Assembly (NCBI GenBank): GCA_024743275.1
Contig: JANSWW010000008.1
Span: forward strand, 62,001 to 126,000
Origin: Alphaproteobacteria bacterium
GTDB taxonomy: Bacteria > Pseudomonadota > Alphaproteobacteria > JANSWW01
Length of the DNA: 64,000 bases
Reading direction: 5' to 3'
Shown: positions 39,094 through 49,730 of the stretch, one piece after another
Position numbering within the stretch: the first letter of the stretch is position 1
Layout: every line of letters starts with the position of its first letter
The notes under the pieces: generated by a model
The model's input: only the letters and a program-made list of their open reading frames with translations
What the model was told of the DNA's origin: nothing
Database searches by the model: none
Program-made: the position numbers and the translations under genes

Positions 39094-40821
39094 GTCGGCG
39101 CGCTGGCGCCCCTCGGCGAAGAGGAAATCCTCGAACGCCGACGGGGTTTTCGGTTTCGCGTAATAGAAGCCCTGGATTTCGTCGGCGCCGAGCAGGCGCA
39201 CCAACTCCCTGACCTCGAAGCTCTCGACGCCCTCGACGGTGACCTCTTTGCCGAGATCACGGGCGATTTCCACCGCGTGCTTCACCAGGATATAGGCGCT
39301 TTCGTTGTTCTCGATATTCGCCACGAAGGAACGGTCGAGTTTGACCCGGTCGATGGGAAGGCGGACGAGATTGGCGAGCGACGAGGCGCCGGTTCCGAAA
39401 TCGTCGAGGGAAATCGACAGGCCATGGTCGCGGAGCCGATTGAGGGCCGCGAGTTGGTTCTCCGCGAAATGGGTCATCGCGGTCTCCGTGATCTCCAACT
39501 CGACCTGATTCGCCGCGACCCCGGTCTCGTTCAGGGTGGCGATGATGCGGTCGGCGAAGGCGGGGTCCTGGAGTTCGATCGGCGAGGTGTTCACCGAGAA
39601 CTTCAGGGCGCCATGATGATCGGACAGGCGCCGGATCTCGCGGCACGCGGTCCGGAAGACATAACTCCCGATGTCGCTGATCAGGCCGGCGATCTCGGCG
39701 GCGGGGATGAAGTCGTCGGGCGGGGTCGCGCTGCCGTCCGGATGGATCCACCGGATGAGGCATTCGCCGCCAACACAAAGGCCGTGGCGCAGCGACTGCT
39801 TGGGTTGGATGTAGACCTGGAAGTCCTGGTTCTCAAGTGCCTCGGAAATTCGGAACGGAAGGGCCGATTTGACGTGGCTTCGGGAGAGATCTTCGTCCCG
39901 GCAGATGGCGAAGCTTCCGGGGCCGCGGGAAACGGCCGTTTCCCGGGCCAGTTCGGCGGCCTTCAGGGCTTGTTCGGTCGAATTGGCCAGGGCCGGCAGT
40001 TCGATCGATCCTCCCGAGACGGTCGACAGCAAGTGGCTGTGCGGCAGATCCAGGGTCTTGGCGAAGGCTCTTGAGACATACTCGCTCAACAAGGCCATGT
40101 TCGACTGGATCATCTCGTGACTGTCTTCGGTGATGACCACGAAATGGCGCCCCCGAATTCGGCCGGCCATCAGGCAATCCGGGAAGATTTTGCCGATGGC
40201 GGCGGCGGCCGTCTTCAACAGGGTATCGCCGCCTTTCAAGCCGAAGGTCGTGTTGATCGCGTGCATCCGGTCGAGGGCGAATACGACCATTCGGACGGCA
40301 ACGCGATCGCTGTCGTCGAAATAGTTGTCCAGAAAGCGGGCGATGCTGTTGGCGTTCGGCAGCCCGGTCAACGGGTCGTAATACAAGGCCTGATGGAGTT
40401 CTTCCTCCTGGCGTTCGATCTCGGTCATGTCGCGCAGGAAGGCGGCGAAGTAGACCTCGCCCCCCATTGTCAGTCGCGAAACGTGGATCTCGATCGTGAT
40501 GAGAGTTCCGTCCGCCCGTTTCGCCTTGAGCCTTCGCAGGCTCTTGGCGACATAGTCTTTTCCTTCGGCCTGGCTTTGCTCGACGAAGCGGGAATGGAGC
40601 CGGGCATGGAATTCTCCCATGAGGATTTCCACCGGTTGCCCGAGCAGTTCCTCCTTGGCGCCATAGCCGAATATCTTGAGGAAGGTGTCGTTTAGAAAGG
40701 TGATGCGCGAGGACTTGTCGATACAGACGACGCCGTCATAGGCGTTATCGAGAAAACCGGACTGGGACATTATCGCGGCCTCGACGAAGCTCTCGATCCC
40801 GCTGGGTGACCGGAGTTTCAT
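39079..40821 (-). CDS. PAS-GGDEF-EAL protein, probable c-di-GMP phosphodiesterase
   Basis: The protein has about 580 residues: PAS (about 20-140), a degenerate GGDEF domain (about 150-310; active-site motif GRIRGRHF, no GGDEF) and an EAL domain (about 330-565). The EAL motif reads GGECLIRW, with Cys for Ala but the Glu kept. Other catalytic residues are present: Asn in SVNTSP, EITETA, the Asp pair in DDFGTG, Lys in VKLDRSF, Glu in VEGVES and Gln in IQGF. It should degrade c-di-GMP; the GGDEF domain may bind GTP as an effector. The ATG at 40821 is favoured, with alternatives at 40857 (GTG) and 40770 (ATG). Confidence 0.88.
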   Translation of the reverse strand: MKLRSPSGIESFVEAAIMSQSGFLDNAYDGVVCIDKSSRITFLNDTFLKIFGYGAKEELLGQPVEILMGEFHARLHSRFVEQSQAEGKDYVAKSLRRLKAKRADGTLITIEIHVSRLTMGGEVYFAAFLRDMTEIERQEEELHQALYYDPLTGLPNANSIARFLDNYFDDSDRVAVRMVVFALDRMHAINTTFGLKGGDTLLKTAAAAIGKIFPDCLMAGRIRGRHFVVITEDSHEMIQSNMALLSEYVSRAFAKTLDLPHSHLLSTVSGGSIELPALANSTEQALKAAELARETAVSRGPGSFAICRDEDLSRSHVKSALPFRISEALENQDFQVYIQPKQSLRHGLCVGGECLIRWIHPDGSATPPDDFIPAAEIAGLISDIGSYVFRTACREIRRLSDHHGALKFSVNTSPIELQDPAFADRIIATLNETGVAANQVELEITETAMTHFAENQLAALNRLRDHGLSISLDDFGTGASSLANLVRLPIDRVKLDRSFVANIENNESAYILVKHAVEIARDLGKEVTVEGVESFEVRELVRLLGADEIQGFYYAKPKTPSAFEDFLFAEGRQRADSSFV

Positions 40822-41295
40822 TGCGATTCCCGCCCCGAACCCCACCGATAGTTCCACCCAGAAGCCAGGCCCGCGGCCGCCTCCTGTCCGAGCCGGAACC
40901 CGGTGGTGCGGTCCGATGCGCCGTTACGGAGGGGCTGTGCGGCGCCGACCGCACGGAACCCCGTCAGACCCTTGCGCGATGGATTCAAGACCGCTACTCC
41001 CTGCTTCGGAGGGCCGGCGCGTTTTTGGGGCGCCTGGATATCATCCTGTAACTACACCAAAAGTATTAGGATTTCGTTAACGAGACGCTGTAAAGCATCC
41101 CGCAATACAATCTAAGCGCGTGTTTCGAGCGGTGTGTGGAAGCTTTTCCCGTTGTGCCGCGGCTGCATGGGTTACTTGGCCAGGAGAACCGTGGGCAGGC
41201 CGTGCTTTATCAGGCCGTGCTTTATCAGGAACGCGTGGAACGGGTTGAAGGGCGTCGGCCGTTGTCTTCGCCAGGGCGGGCGGGGGCAGGCAGGC
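40822..41295. other. 474-nt intergenic region
   Basis: No gene is supported. It separates the phosphodiesterase start from the chemoreceptor stop, so it should hold the phosphodiesterase promoter. GTGCGGTC (40906-40913) and GACCGCAC (40947-40954) form an 8-bp inverted repeat that could fold in the leader. A 15-bp tandem duplication lies near the receptor end. I searched by eye for a c-di-GMP riboswitch (GEMM) and found none. Confidence 0.4.
41196..41229 (+). repeat. 15-bp tandem duplication
   Basis: CAGGCCGTGCTTTAT occurs at 41196-41210 and again at 41211-41225, then CAGG starts a third unit. It lies about 70 bp beyond the stop of the soluble chemoreceptor gene. It is probably a slippage product; no function is evident. 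Confidence 0.75.
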
Positions 41296-42447
41296 CTAAA
41301 CGACCTTTTTGACTTGCGTGAGGAATCTGTCGACGGCTCCCCGCAATTTCTCCGCCTGGACGGACAATTCGCCCGCCGCGCCGTTGATCTGCGTCGCGGC
41401 ATGGCCGGTTTCCTCGGCCGACCGCGTCACCTCTGAGATGTTTGTGGTGACCTCGGTGGTCCCCTCCGACGCCTGGACGATGTTCTGGGCGATCTCCCGG
41501 GTGGCAGAGCTCTGCTCTTCGACGGCGGCCGATACGGCTGTGTTCGCCTCGTTGATCGTTTTCACCTGGCTTGCGATCCGCTGGATACTGGCGACCGTGT
41601 GGCCGGTGGCGTCCTGGATGTTCTTGACGAAGTCGTTGATCCGGCCGGTGGCGTCGCTGGTCTGATTGGCGAGCGCCTTCACCTCGCTGGCCACGACCGC
41701 GAAGCCCTTGCCGGCCTCCCCGGCCCGTGCCGCCTCGATGGTGGCGTTGAGGGCCAAGAGGTTGGTCTGTTCGGCGATCTCGGTGATGAAGCCGAGGGCG
41801 TTCACGATGTTGGCTGTCGCGCTTTCCAGGGAGGAAATCTCCGATTCGACCTGTTCGGCGATGGAGGCTGCCTCGGTGGTTACAGAGGTCGCGTTGACGA
41901 CTTGCGCGCTGATCTCGTTGATCGACGCGGACAGCTCTTCCGAGGCCGACGCCACGGTCTGGACGTTGACGGCGGCTTCTTCCGCCGCGGCGGCGACGGA
42001 GGTCGCCCGGGCTGTCGTATCCGTTGCGATGCCCTGCATGGCGTCGGATGAGGAACTGAGTTCGGTCGAGGCCGTGGCCACCGTCTCGACAACATTGGCG
42101 ACCGACGCTTCAAAACTCTCGGTGACCTGCGCGAATCGGTCCACCTTATCTTGCATCGCATTGAGGGCGGCATTGACCGTCCGGCTTGCGGTCAGGAAGT
42201 CTCCCTGCATGCTGGTCTCGATGATTGTGCGATAGTAGCGATTGTGGCTGACCGCCTGCATGCAGGCCGCCGACTCGCGGACATAGGCGTCGCAACGGTC
42301 GACCAGATCGTTGATCATGTGGAGTAATTCCGCGGTTTCGTCGTCACCGCGGATGTCGGTAAGGCGCTGGTTGAAGTCACCGGCCGCGATTTGCCGGACC
42401 ACCGGCAGCGCGCGGGCGATGTTCCCGTTTTTCGATCGGAAGAACAT
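41296..42447 (-). CDS. Soluble methyl-accepting chemotaxis protein (signalling half of a split Aer-like receptor)
   Basis: The protein has 383 residues and no membrane helix. Residues 1-110 form a HAMP-like region ([20 protein letters not shown]). The rest is the long MCP coiled coil, with the hairpin tip [20 protein letters not shown] and [15 protein letters not shown], which contacts CheA and CheW. The frame remains open to 42840, but the extra part lies out of phase over the PAS gene and is not real; the ATG at 42447 follows the PAS stop by 2 nt. The pair PAS protein plus receptor resembles the redox receptor Aer, split into two chains. The last residues (QVKKVV) have no CheR pentapeptide. 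Confidence 0.9.
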   Translation of the reverse strand: MFFRSKNGNIARALPVVRQIAAGDFNQRLTDIRGDDETAELLHMINDLVDRCDAYVRESAACMQAVSHNRYYRTIIETSMQGDFLTASRTVNAALNAMQDKVDRFAQVTESFEASVANVVETVATASTELSSSSDAMQGIATDTTARATSVAAAAEEAAVNVQTVASASEELSASINEISAQVVNATSVTTEAASIAEQVESEISSLESATANIVNALGFITEIAEQTNLLALNATIEAARAGEAGKGFAVVASEVKALANQTSDATGRINDFVKNIQDATGHTVASIQRIASQVKTINEANTAVSAAVEEQSSATREIAQNIVQASEGTTEVTTNISEVTRSAEETGHAATQINGAAGELSVQAEKLRGAVDRFLTQVKKVV

Positions 42448-42449
42448 GG

Positions 42450-42983
42450 TCAGGTCCCCAGGGAGAAGATCATTTCGTTGAAGCCCATCCGCTTCTCGTC
42501 GAGCAGGCCGGCGACCATCGCCTGGCCGTCCTCCAGCGCCGCCTTTGGGCTGGACGCCCTCGCCTCGACGGCCAGCAGTTCGTCGTAGAGCGGCTGGATA
42601 TAGGTCTGCACGACCTCCGCATTCGGGGCCCGGCGGTTGCTGTGATAGCCGATGACGGTGCCGTTCGAGTCCCGGCTCGGTGTCACATGGGCGAGCACCC
42701 AGTAATGGTCGCCGTTCTTCGAGCGGTTGTTCACATAGGCGAAGATCTCTTGGCCGGCTTGGATGGTATCCCAAAGCAGCTTGAAGACCGTACGGGGCAT
42801 CTCCGGATGCCGAATAATGTTGTGCTGCTTTCCGATACATTCTTGCGGCGAGTAGTTGGCATATTTGAAGAAGGTTCTGTTGCCGTAACAGATCTTTCCG
42901 TCGAGATCGGTCTTGGTGACAATGATCTCCGACGGATCCATTTTCCGTTCGACCCCGGTAAGGGTCAGGGTGCTACTCTTCAT
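42450..42983 (-). CDS. Aer-like PAS-domain protein
   Basis: The protein has 177 residues. A single PAS domain covers about 15-125, with the Aer signature [17 protein letters not shown] and [20 protein letters not shown]. In Aer this fold holds FAD and senses redox or oxygen. A short helical tail follows. The ATG at 42983 has AAAGGGAAAGGCAA upstream; the 13 codons before it are not family-like. It lies 2 nt before the soluble chemoreceptor, so the two are translated together and probably form one energy-taxis receptor. FAD binding is inferred from the motif. Confidence 0.88.
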   Translation of the reverse strand: MKSSTLTLTGVERKMDPSEIIVTKTDLDGKICYGNRTFFKYANYSPQECIGKQHNIIRHPEMPRTVFKLLWDTIQAGQEIFAYVNNRSKNGDHYWVLAHVTPSRDSNGTVIGYHSNRRAPNAEVVQTYIQPLYDELLAVEARASSPKAALEDGQAMVAGLLDEKRMGFNEMIFSLGT

Positions 42984-43077
42984 TTGCCTTTCCCTTTGGG
43001 TGGATGAATTGCCCAAGAGCATGTATGGTTAATTGTTCCTTTCCTTATAACTTTAAGTTGACCGCCTTACTAATCTC

Positions 43078-43099
43078 TTAAAAAACATCCGTTTTTTAA
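43078..43099. promoter_or_regulatory. AT-rich perfect palindrome upstream of the Aer-like operon
   Basis: TTAAAAAAC, four bases, GTTTTTTAA: arms of nine bases, no mismatch, spacer 4. It lies 95 nt upstream of the PAS gene start (minus strand) and beyond the cyclase stop. It may be an operator, or a hairpin marking a transcript end. Confidence 0.45.
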
Positions 43100-43221
43100 C
43101 TTCATTCGAAGATATTGTTTTCTGGTCGAAATCAGGCATTTGACAGGGGCCGCCTGGCTTTTCGTCTTCCGTTTCATGGAATGTGGGTGTCGGGAAATTG
43201 CTATGAGGCGAGCGCCTCCGG

Positions 43222-43242
43222 GCACTTTCCGCCGGAAAGTGC
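43222..43242 (-). terminator. Hairpin after the nucleotide cyclase gene
   Basis: GCACTTTCC, three bases, GGAAAGTGC: a perfect 9-bp stem, 15 nt beyond the cyclase stop. No U-run follows, so this is a weak or Rho-assisted terminator, or a 3'-end stabiliser. AGGCG-A-G-CGCCT lies next to it at 43206-43217. Confidence 0.4.
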
Positions 43243-43256
43243 TCTGGGTCCTGACC

Positions 43257-44420
43257 TTAGGTCTTGAGCCTTTGCAAGGTCTGGGGGCTGAGCCGCAGGG
43301 GAGCCTTCTGATGTTTCAGGAAATCGGCTTCCAGGTTGGGGGTTCCGATGGTGGCCTCGGACCCGCCGGCGGGCGTCATGTCGATCACCATGTTGAAGCA
43401 TCGATGCTGATAGCCGTGCTTGTCGACGATGATGAAGCCGTCGACCGAGTCCCCGATGCCCTCCATTCCGCCGCCGGTCAGATAGCAATGGGCTTCGGCG
43501 AGGGAGAAACCTTCGATCTCGCCCCGTCGTTTACGTTCGTAATAGTCGAAGGCGCGCAGGATGAATTCCGGCGCGTCGGTGAACTTCTTGCCGTCCCGGT
43601 CGACCGGGCAGGAAAAGTCCGACATCACGATCTGGCCGTCCTGGCAGGCGGATATGAGACGGGCCGCCTCGATGGTCACGTCGCCGACGATGTATTCGAA
43701 GCCGGACGGTTTGGTGCCCTCCACCTGGTAATAGGAGTAGTGCGACCCGATCGCGAAAGTTGTCCGCAGCTTCGGCGGTAGCTCGTCCTTGCCCTTGCGT
43801 TTCGACTTGTCGTTGTCGATCAGCATCAGCAGCAGGGCGAGGAAGGTCTCGTAGTCGGCGGTGATCCCCTCCCGCCGGTTCCAGATATAGAACCCGTCGC
43901 CGACCGTCGAGCGCGCCAGTTCCAGGGTGAAGCCGACATCGCGCAGTTTCTCGTTGGCGTGATTGATCGAGTATTCGAGCAGATTCAGCTTGGCGACCTG
44001 GGCGATCGGGTCCTCGCGGGAAAAGCCGACGATATCGAACAGGATCACCGCCCGTTGCTGGGAATAGGTGATGGTGTAGCGCCGCAGGACCCGGTCGATC
44101 ATCGCCGGCAGAAGCTCGCCCGGGCCGTCGCCGATGTCGAGGTCGAGTTGGATCGAGCGGGGATGGGCCTGATACTCCATCATCACGTCGTCGAACAGGT
44201 CGTCGTCGACCCAGCGGGAGCGGGCGAAGGACACGTCCATCTCCGGCCCCATGGAGAAGAGCTGGTGGTTCGGCACGATGCAGAGCCGGATCAGATTGTC
44301 CTCATGGGTCCAGCAGACGACGAGGTTTCGTCCCAGCCGCCAGATCGAACTGACCGCGTGGTCGAGCTCCTTGAGAGCCGCCGAAATGCGCGCCCGGTCG
44401 GCCGCCGCCTCAGGAGCCAT
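43257..44420 (-). CDS. Class III nucleotide cyclase-like protein
   Basis: The protein has 387 residues. The C-terminal two thirds carry the class III cyclase pattern. Metal Asp129 lies in AVILFDIVGFS and Asp175 in VGDGFYIW. In the transition-state region GDVTIEAARL the Arg is kept, but the usual Asn of the VNxxxR signature is replaced. Residues 1-115 have no clear domain and may bind a ligand. There is no signal peptide or membrane helix. It could make cAMP or cGMP, or bind nucleotides without catalysis. Its start overlaps the pentapeptide-repeat gene by 11 bp, so the two are coupled. Confidence 0.8.
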   Translation of the reverse strand: MAPEAAADRARISAALKELDHAVSSIWRLGRNLVVCWTHEDNLIRLCIVPNHQLFSMGPEMDVSFARSRWVDDDLFDDVMMEYQAHPRSIQLDLDIGDGPGELLPAMIDRVLRRYTITYSQQRAVILFDIVGFSREDPIAQVAKLNLLEYSINHANEKLRDVGFTLELARSTVGDGFYIWNRREGITADYETFLALLLMLIDNDKSKRKGKDELPPKLRTTFAIGSHYSYYQVEGTKPSGFEYIVGDVTIEAARLISACQDGQIVMSDFSCPVDRDGKKFTDAPEFILRAFDYYERKRRGEIEGFSLAEAHCYLTGGGMEGIGDSVDGFIIVDKHGYQHRCFNMVIDMTPAGGSEATIGTPNLEADFLKHQKAPLRLSPQTLQRLKT

Positions 44421-45675
44421 GCTTGAGTTGGAGGGTACCCTCGTCCCTCTCCAGATCGTGCAGCGCCTCGTCGAGATTGGCGCCGTCGAGGGTGGTCTTC
44501 CGGGTCAAGGCGTGACGCAGATCGCTGCCCTGGAGATTCGCGTCCGCGAGATCGGCGCCGCGGAGGTCGGCCCGGCGGAGCTGGCAGCCGGTCAGGTTGG
44601 TGACGAATTTCCGGCTCGACGAGACCTTGAGCGGTGACAAAAGGGCCTTGCGAAGATCGGCGTTGTTGAGCCGCGCGCCCTTGAGGTTGGCGCCGCGTAG
44701 GTCGGCCCGCTTGAGCTTGCAGTTGCGCAGATCCGCGTTCTCCAGCCGGGCGCCGAGAAGATTGGCCCCGACCATGGACAGACCGCAGAGAATGGCGCCA
44801 TTGAAGGAGATCCCGGCGAGATGATAGCCGTCCAGCTTCGGTGCGTCGCGGAGGTCGAAGCCGTCGAGGATCGCGGGTTTGCCCTCCTTACCGCCGGACG
44901 TGACCCAGCTTTCGTGCAAGTCGAGCATCTTTTTGAAGGAAACGTCCAATTCTGCGAGGGACTTCCCGGCCGGAACCTCGTCCAGTGCCCCGTCTTTGTT
45001 CGCCCCGGCCCAATTCGCGCCCTCTGTCTTCGCGCCCGACAGGATGGCGAAGCTGAAATCGGCGTCGCGGAGGTCGGCTTTCTCCAGGATCGCGTTCTGC
45101 ATCACGGCGCTGTTGAGGTTGGCGCCCTTGAGGATAGAGCCCGTGAGATTGCAGTTGGTCAGGTTGGCATCGGAGAAGTCCGTCTGGACGGCCTCCGCCA
45201 GGGTCATGTCCGCCCCTTCGAGTTGGGCGGAGGCGAGGGAGGCATGGGACAGGTCCGTCGCGTGCTTTTCCATCCCATCGATACGGGGGTCGCCGGCCGC
45301 CCGATCGGTCTTCATCGCGCCATGGCGCAGATCGGCGTTCTTCAGGTTGGCGCCCTCGAGATTGGCCCGGGAGAGCTTGACGCCGCGCATATTGGCCCCC
45401 TCCAGGTTGGCGCCCCGCAGGTTCACCTCGGTCAGATTGGCCCCGAAGAACTCGCTGCCCTGGAGATTGCACTCCGAGAGATCGGCGCCGGTGAGGTCCG
45501 CGCCGGTGAAGTCGGCCTCGGAGAGATCGGCGCCGGCCAGAAGGATCTGCGAGAGGTCGAAAAAGGAAAGGTCGGCACGAATGCCGCCCGGCATGTCGAG
45601 CCGATATTCCCTGTGCTTTTCCACCACGCGCGCCAACTGCGTGTGGGTCAGCCGCTGTACCCCAACCAAGTCCAT
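44410..45675 (-). CDS. Pentapeptide-repeat protein
   Basis: The protein has 421 residues, most of them A(D/N)Lxx repeats. Repeats lie at about 33-112, 141-232 and 285-400, parted by two non-repeat linkers (about 113-140 and 233-280). Such proteins form a right-handed square beta helix. Here a rigid rod of about 60 turns' worth of residues would be broken by two hinges. Residues 1-30 (QRLTHTQLARVVEKHREY) are helical and could dimerise it. It lacks a signal peptide, so it is cytoplasmic. It is transcribed into the cyclase gene with an 11-bp overlap. Known roles of the fold (DNA gyrase mimicry, scaffolding) do not explain this pairing; scaffolding is more likely. Confidence 0.88.
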   Translation of the reverse strand: MDLVGVQRLTHTQLARVVEKHREYRLDMPGGIRADLSFFDLSQILLAGADLSEADFTGADLTGADLSECNLQGSEFFGANLTEVNLRGANLEGANMRGVKLSRANLEGANLKNADLRHGAMKTDRAAGDPRIDGMEKHATDLSHASLASAQLEGADMTLAEAVQTDFSDANLTNCNLTGSILKGANLNSAVMQNAILEKADLRDADFSFAILSGAKTEGANWAGANKDGALDEVPAGKSLAELDVSFKKMLDLHESWVTSGGKEGKPAILDGFDLRDAPKLDGYHLAGISFNGAILCGLSMVGANLLGARLENADLRNCKLKRADLRGANLKGARLNNADLRKALLSPLKVSSSRKFVTNLTGCQLRRADLRGADLADANLQGSDLRHALTRKTTLDGANLDEALHDLERDEGTLQLKHGS

Positions 45676-47390
<1,715 letters not shown>

Positions 47391-47392
47391 CC

Positions 47393-48409
47393 ATGGCCCG
47401 GATGACCATGATCGAGAGCATCCGCAGCGCGATGCATGTGGCGATGGACCGGGACGAGAAGGTCGTCGTCTTCGGTGAGGATGTCGGCTATTTCGGCGGC
47501 GTCTTCCGCTGTACCCAGGGCCTTCAGCAGACCTTCGGGAAGAACCGGTGCTTCGACGCGCCGATCAACGAGAGCGGTATCGTCGGTGCGGCCATCGGCA
47601 TGGCGGCCTATGGCCTGCGCCCCTGTGTCGAAATCCAGTTCGCCGACTATGTCTATCCGGCCTATGACCAGATCGTGTCCGAGGCGGCGAGGCTCCGCTA
47701 CCGCTCCAACGGCGATTTCACGGCGCCGATCACCATCCGCATGCCGACCGGCGGGGGCATTTTCGGTGGCCAGACCCATAGCCAGAGCCCGGAGGCCCTG
47801 TTCACCCATGTGAGCGGCCTCAAGGTGGTCGTCCCGTCCAATCCGCGGGATGCCAAGGGACTTCTGATCGCCGCCATCGAAGACGACGATCCGGTGATCT
47901 TCCTGGAGCCGAAACGGCTCTATAACGGTCCCTTCGACGGGCATCACGACAAGCCGGTCACCCCCTGGTCCAAGCATGAACTGGGCGAGGTCGACGAGGG
48001 ACATTTCACCGTCCCGCTCGGCAAGGCCGTGACCCGGCGGGAAGGCTCGCAGGTGACCATTCTCGCCTACGGCACCATGGTTCATGTGGCGGAGGCGGCG
48101 GTCGCCGAGACCGGGATCGATGGCGAGATCGTCGACCTGCGCACCCTGCTGCCCCTCGACCTGGACGCCATCGTCGCGTCGGTGAGGAAGACCGGGCGCT
48201 GTGTGGTGGTGCACGAGGCGACCCTGACCTCGGGCTATGGGGCGGAACTGGCCGCCCTCGTCCAGGAGCATTGCTTCTACTCCCTCGAAGCGCCGGTGCA
48301 GCGGGTGGCCGGCTGGGACACGCCCTATCCCCATGCCCAGGAATGGGATTATTTCCCCGGCCCGCGGCGGGTCGCCGAGGCGCTGACGACCGTGATGGAG
48401 GACGTTTGA
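47393..48409 (+). CDS. bkdA2: Branched-chain 2-oxoacid dehydrogenase E1 beta subunit
   Basis: The protein has 338 residues, standard for E1 beta. The N-terminal part (MTMIESIRSAMHVAMDRDEK, then VFGEDVGYFGGVF) and the C-terminal half (VVVHEATLTSGYGAELAA) match the family. It forms the alpha2-beta2 E1 with the upstream gene product. I chose the ATG at 47393, two bases after the E1alpha stop; a GTG at 47387 would overlap the stop and is less likely. The stop is followed after one base by the E2 start. Confidence 0.92.
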   Translation: MARMTMIESIRSAMHVAMDRDEKVVVFGEDVGYFGGVFRCTQGLQQTFGKNRCFDAPINESGIVGAAIGMAAYGLRPCVEIQFADYVYPAYDQIVSEAARLRYRSNGDFTAPITIRMPTGGGIFGGQTHSQSPEALFTHVSGLKVVVPSNPRDAKGLLIAAIEDDDPVIFLEPKRLYNGPFDGHHDKPVTPWSKHELGEVDEGHFTVPLGKAVTRREGSQVTILAYGTMVHVAEAAVAETGIDGEIVDLRTLLPLDLDAIVASVRKTGRCVVVHEATLTSGYGAELAALVQEHCFYSLEAPVQRVAGWDTPYPHAQEWDYFPGPRRVAEALTTVMEDV

Positions 48410-48410
48410 G

Positions 48411-49718
48411 ATGGGCACCTATGTCATCAAGCTTCCCGATGTCGGCGAAGGCGTGGCCGAGGCCGAACTGGTCGAGATCAATGTCGCGGTCGGCGACATC
48501 GTCCAGGAGGATACGATCCTCGCCTCGGTGATGACCGACAAGGCCACCGTCGAGATCCCCTCGCCGAGGCAGGGCAAGGTCCTGTCCTTCGGCGGCGCCG
48601 TCGGCGACGTGCTGGCCGTTGGCTCGGCGCTGGTGAAACTCGAGGTGGAAGGCGAGGGCGGCGAGGACGTTGTTTCCGAGCCTGTTGCTGAACCGGCTCC
48701 CGAACCGGCTCCCCAACCGGTGCCTGTCGCCCAGCCGCCTTCGGAAATGGCCGCCTCGGTGGAAGCGCCGCCGCAGCCCATGCCGACGCCGAAACCGGCA
48801 CCGAAGCCGCGCGCCGTGTCCCTCGCCGGGGCCGGGGCGCCGCGCAAGCCTGGCGAAAGGCCGCTCGCCTCGCCGGCGGTGCGGGGCAGGGCGCGGCAGG
48901 CCGGTGTCGATCTGCGTCAGGTACGGGGCTCCGGACCCGCCGGGCGGATCACTCATGACGACCTCACCGCCTTCCTGGACCATGGGGCGGCGCCTGCGGT
49001 CGCGGGCGGTCTCGTCGCCGATACCGGCGTCACCGACATCAAGGTGATCGGCCTCCGCCGCCGGATCGCGGAGAAGATGGCCCTATCCAAGAGCCGGATC
49101 GCCCACATCACCTATGTGGACGAGATCGAGATGGACACGCTGGAGGACCTGCGTGCCTCGCTCAATCAGGAGCGCACGGAGGGCCAGCCCAAACTGACCT
49201 TGTTGCCCTTCCTGATGCGGGCGATGGTCAAGGCGCTGAAAGAGCAGCCCAAGCTCAATGCCCACTACGACGACGAGGGCGGGGTCATTCGCGAATATGG
49301 CGGGGTCCATATCGGCATCGCGACCCAGACCGGGAACGGCCTGGTGGTGCCGGTGGTGAAACATGCCGAGGCCCGCGATATCTGGGGCTGTGCCTCGGAA
49401 CTCGGCCGGTTGGCCGACGCCGCCCGGGACGGCACCGCGTCCCGGGACGAACTGACCGGATCGACCATCACCATCACCTCGCTGGGCGCCATGGGCGGCA
49501 TCGCGACGACGCCGGTGATCAACCATCCGGAGGTGGCGATCATCGGGGTCAACAAGATGCAGGTCCGGCCGGTCTGGGACGGCACACAGTTTGTGCCGCG
49601 AAAGATGATGAACCTGTCCTCCAGCTTCGATCACAGGGTGATCGACGGCTGGGACGCGGCGGTCTTCGTGCAACGCATCAAGGCGCTGCTCGAAGCGCCG
49701 GCGAAGATCTTCATGTGA
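48411..49718 (+). CDS. bkdB: Branched-chain 2-oxoacid dehydrogenase E2 (dihydrolipoamide acyltransferase)
   Basis: The protein has 435 residues. One lipoyl domain (1-80) has the modified Lys in VMTDKATVEIPSP. A Pro/Ala/Glu-rich hinge (about 85-150) leads to the E1/E3-binding domain (PLASPAVRGRARQAGVDL) and the catalytic domain, with the His-Asp pair in FDHRVIDGWDA. It transfers the acyl group from E1 to CoA and forms the complex core. DKATVEI and a single lipoyl domain fit the branched-chain type. Its start lies one base after the E1beta stop. Confidence 0.93.
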   Translation: MGTYVIKLPDVGEGVAEAELVEINVAVGDIVQEDTILASVMTDKATVEIPSPRQGKVLSFGGAVGDVLAVGSALVKLEVEGEGGEDVVSEPVAEPAPEPAPQPVPVAQPPSEMAASVEAPPQPMPTPKPAPKPRAVSLAGAGAPRKPGERPLASPAVRGRARQAGVDLRQVRGSGPAGRITHDDLTAFLDHGAAPAVAGGLVADTGVTDIKVIGLRRRIAEKMALSKSRIAHITYVDEIEMDTLEDLRASLNQERTEGQPKLTLLPFLMRAMVKALKEQPKLNAHYDDEGGVIREYGGVHIGIATQTGNGLVVPVVKHAEARDIWGCASELGRLADAARDGTASRDELTGSTITITSLGAMGGIATTPVINHPEVAIIGVNKMQVRPVWDGTQFVPRKMMNLSSSFDHRVIDGWDAAVFVQRIKALLEAPAKIFM

Positions 49719-49730
49719 GACGACAAAGGG

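Noticed and set aside
40822..41060. Possible c-di-GMP riboswitch (GEMM) before the phosphodiesterase gene
   Set aside because: The leader has an inverted repeat, but I could not find the conserved GEMM core by eye.
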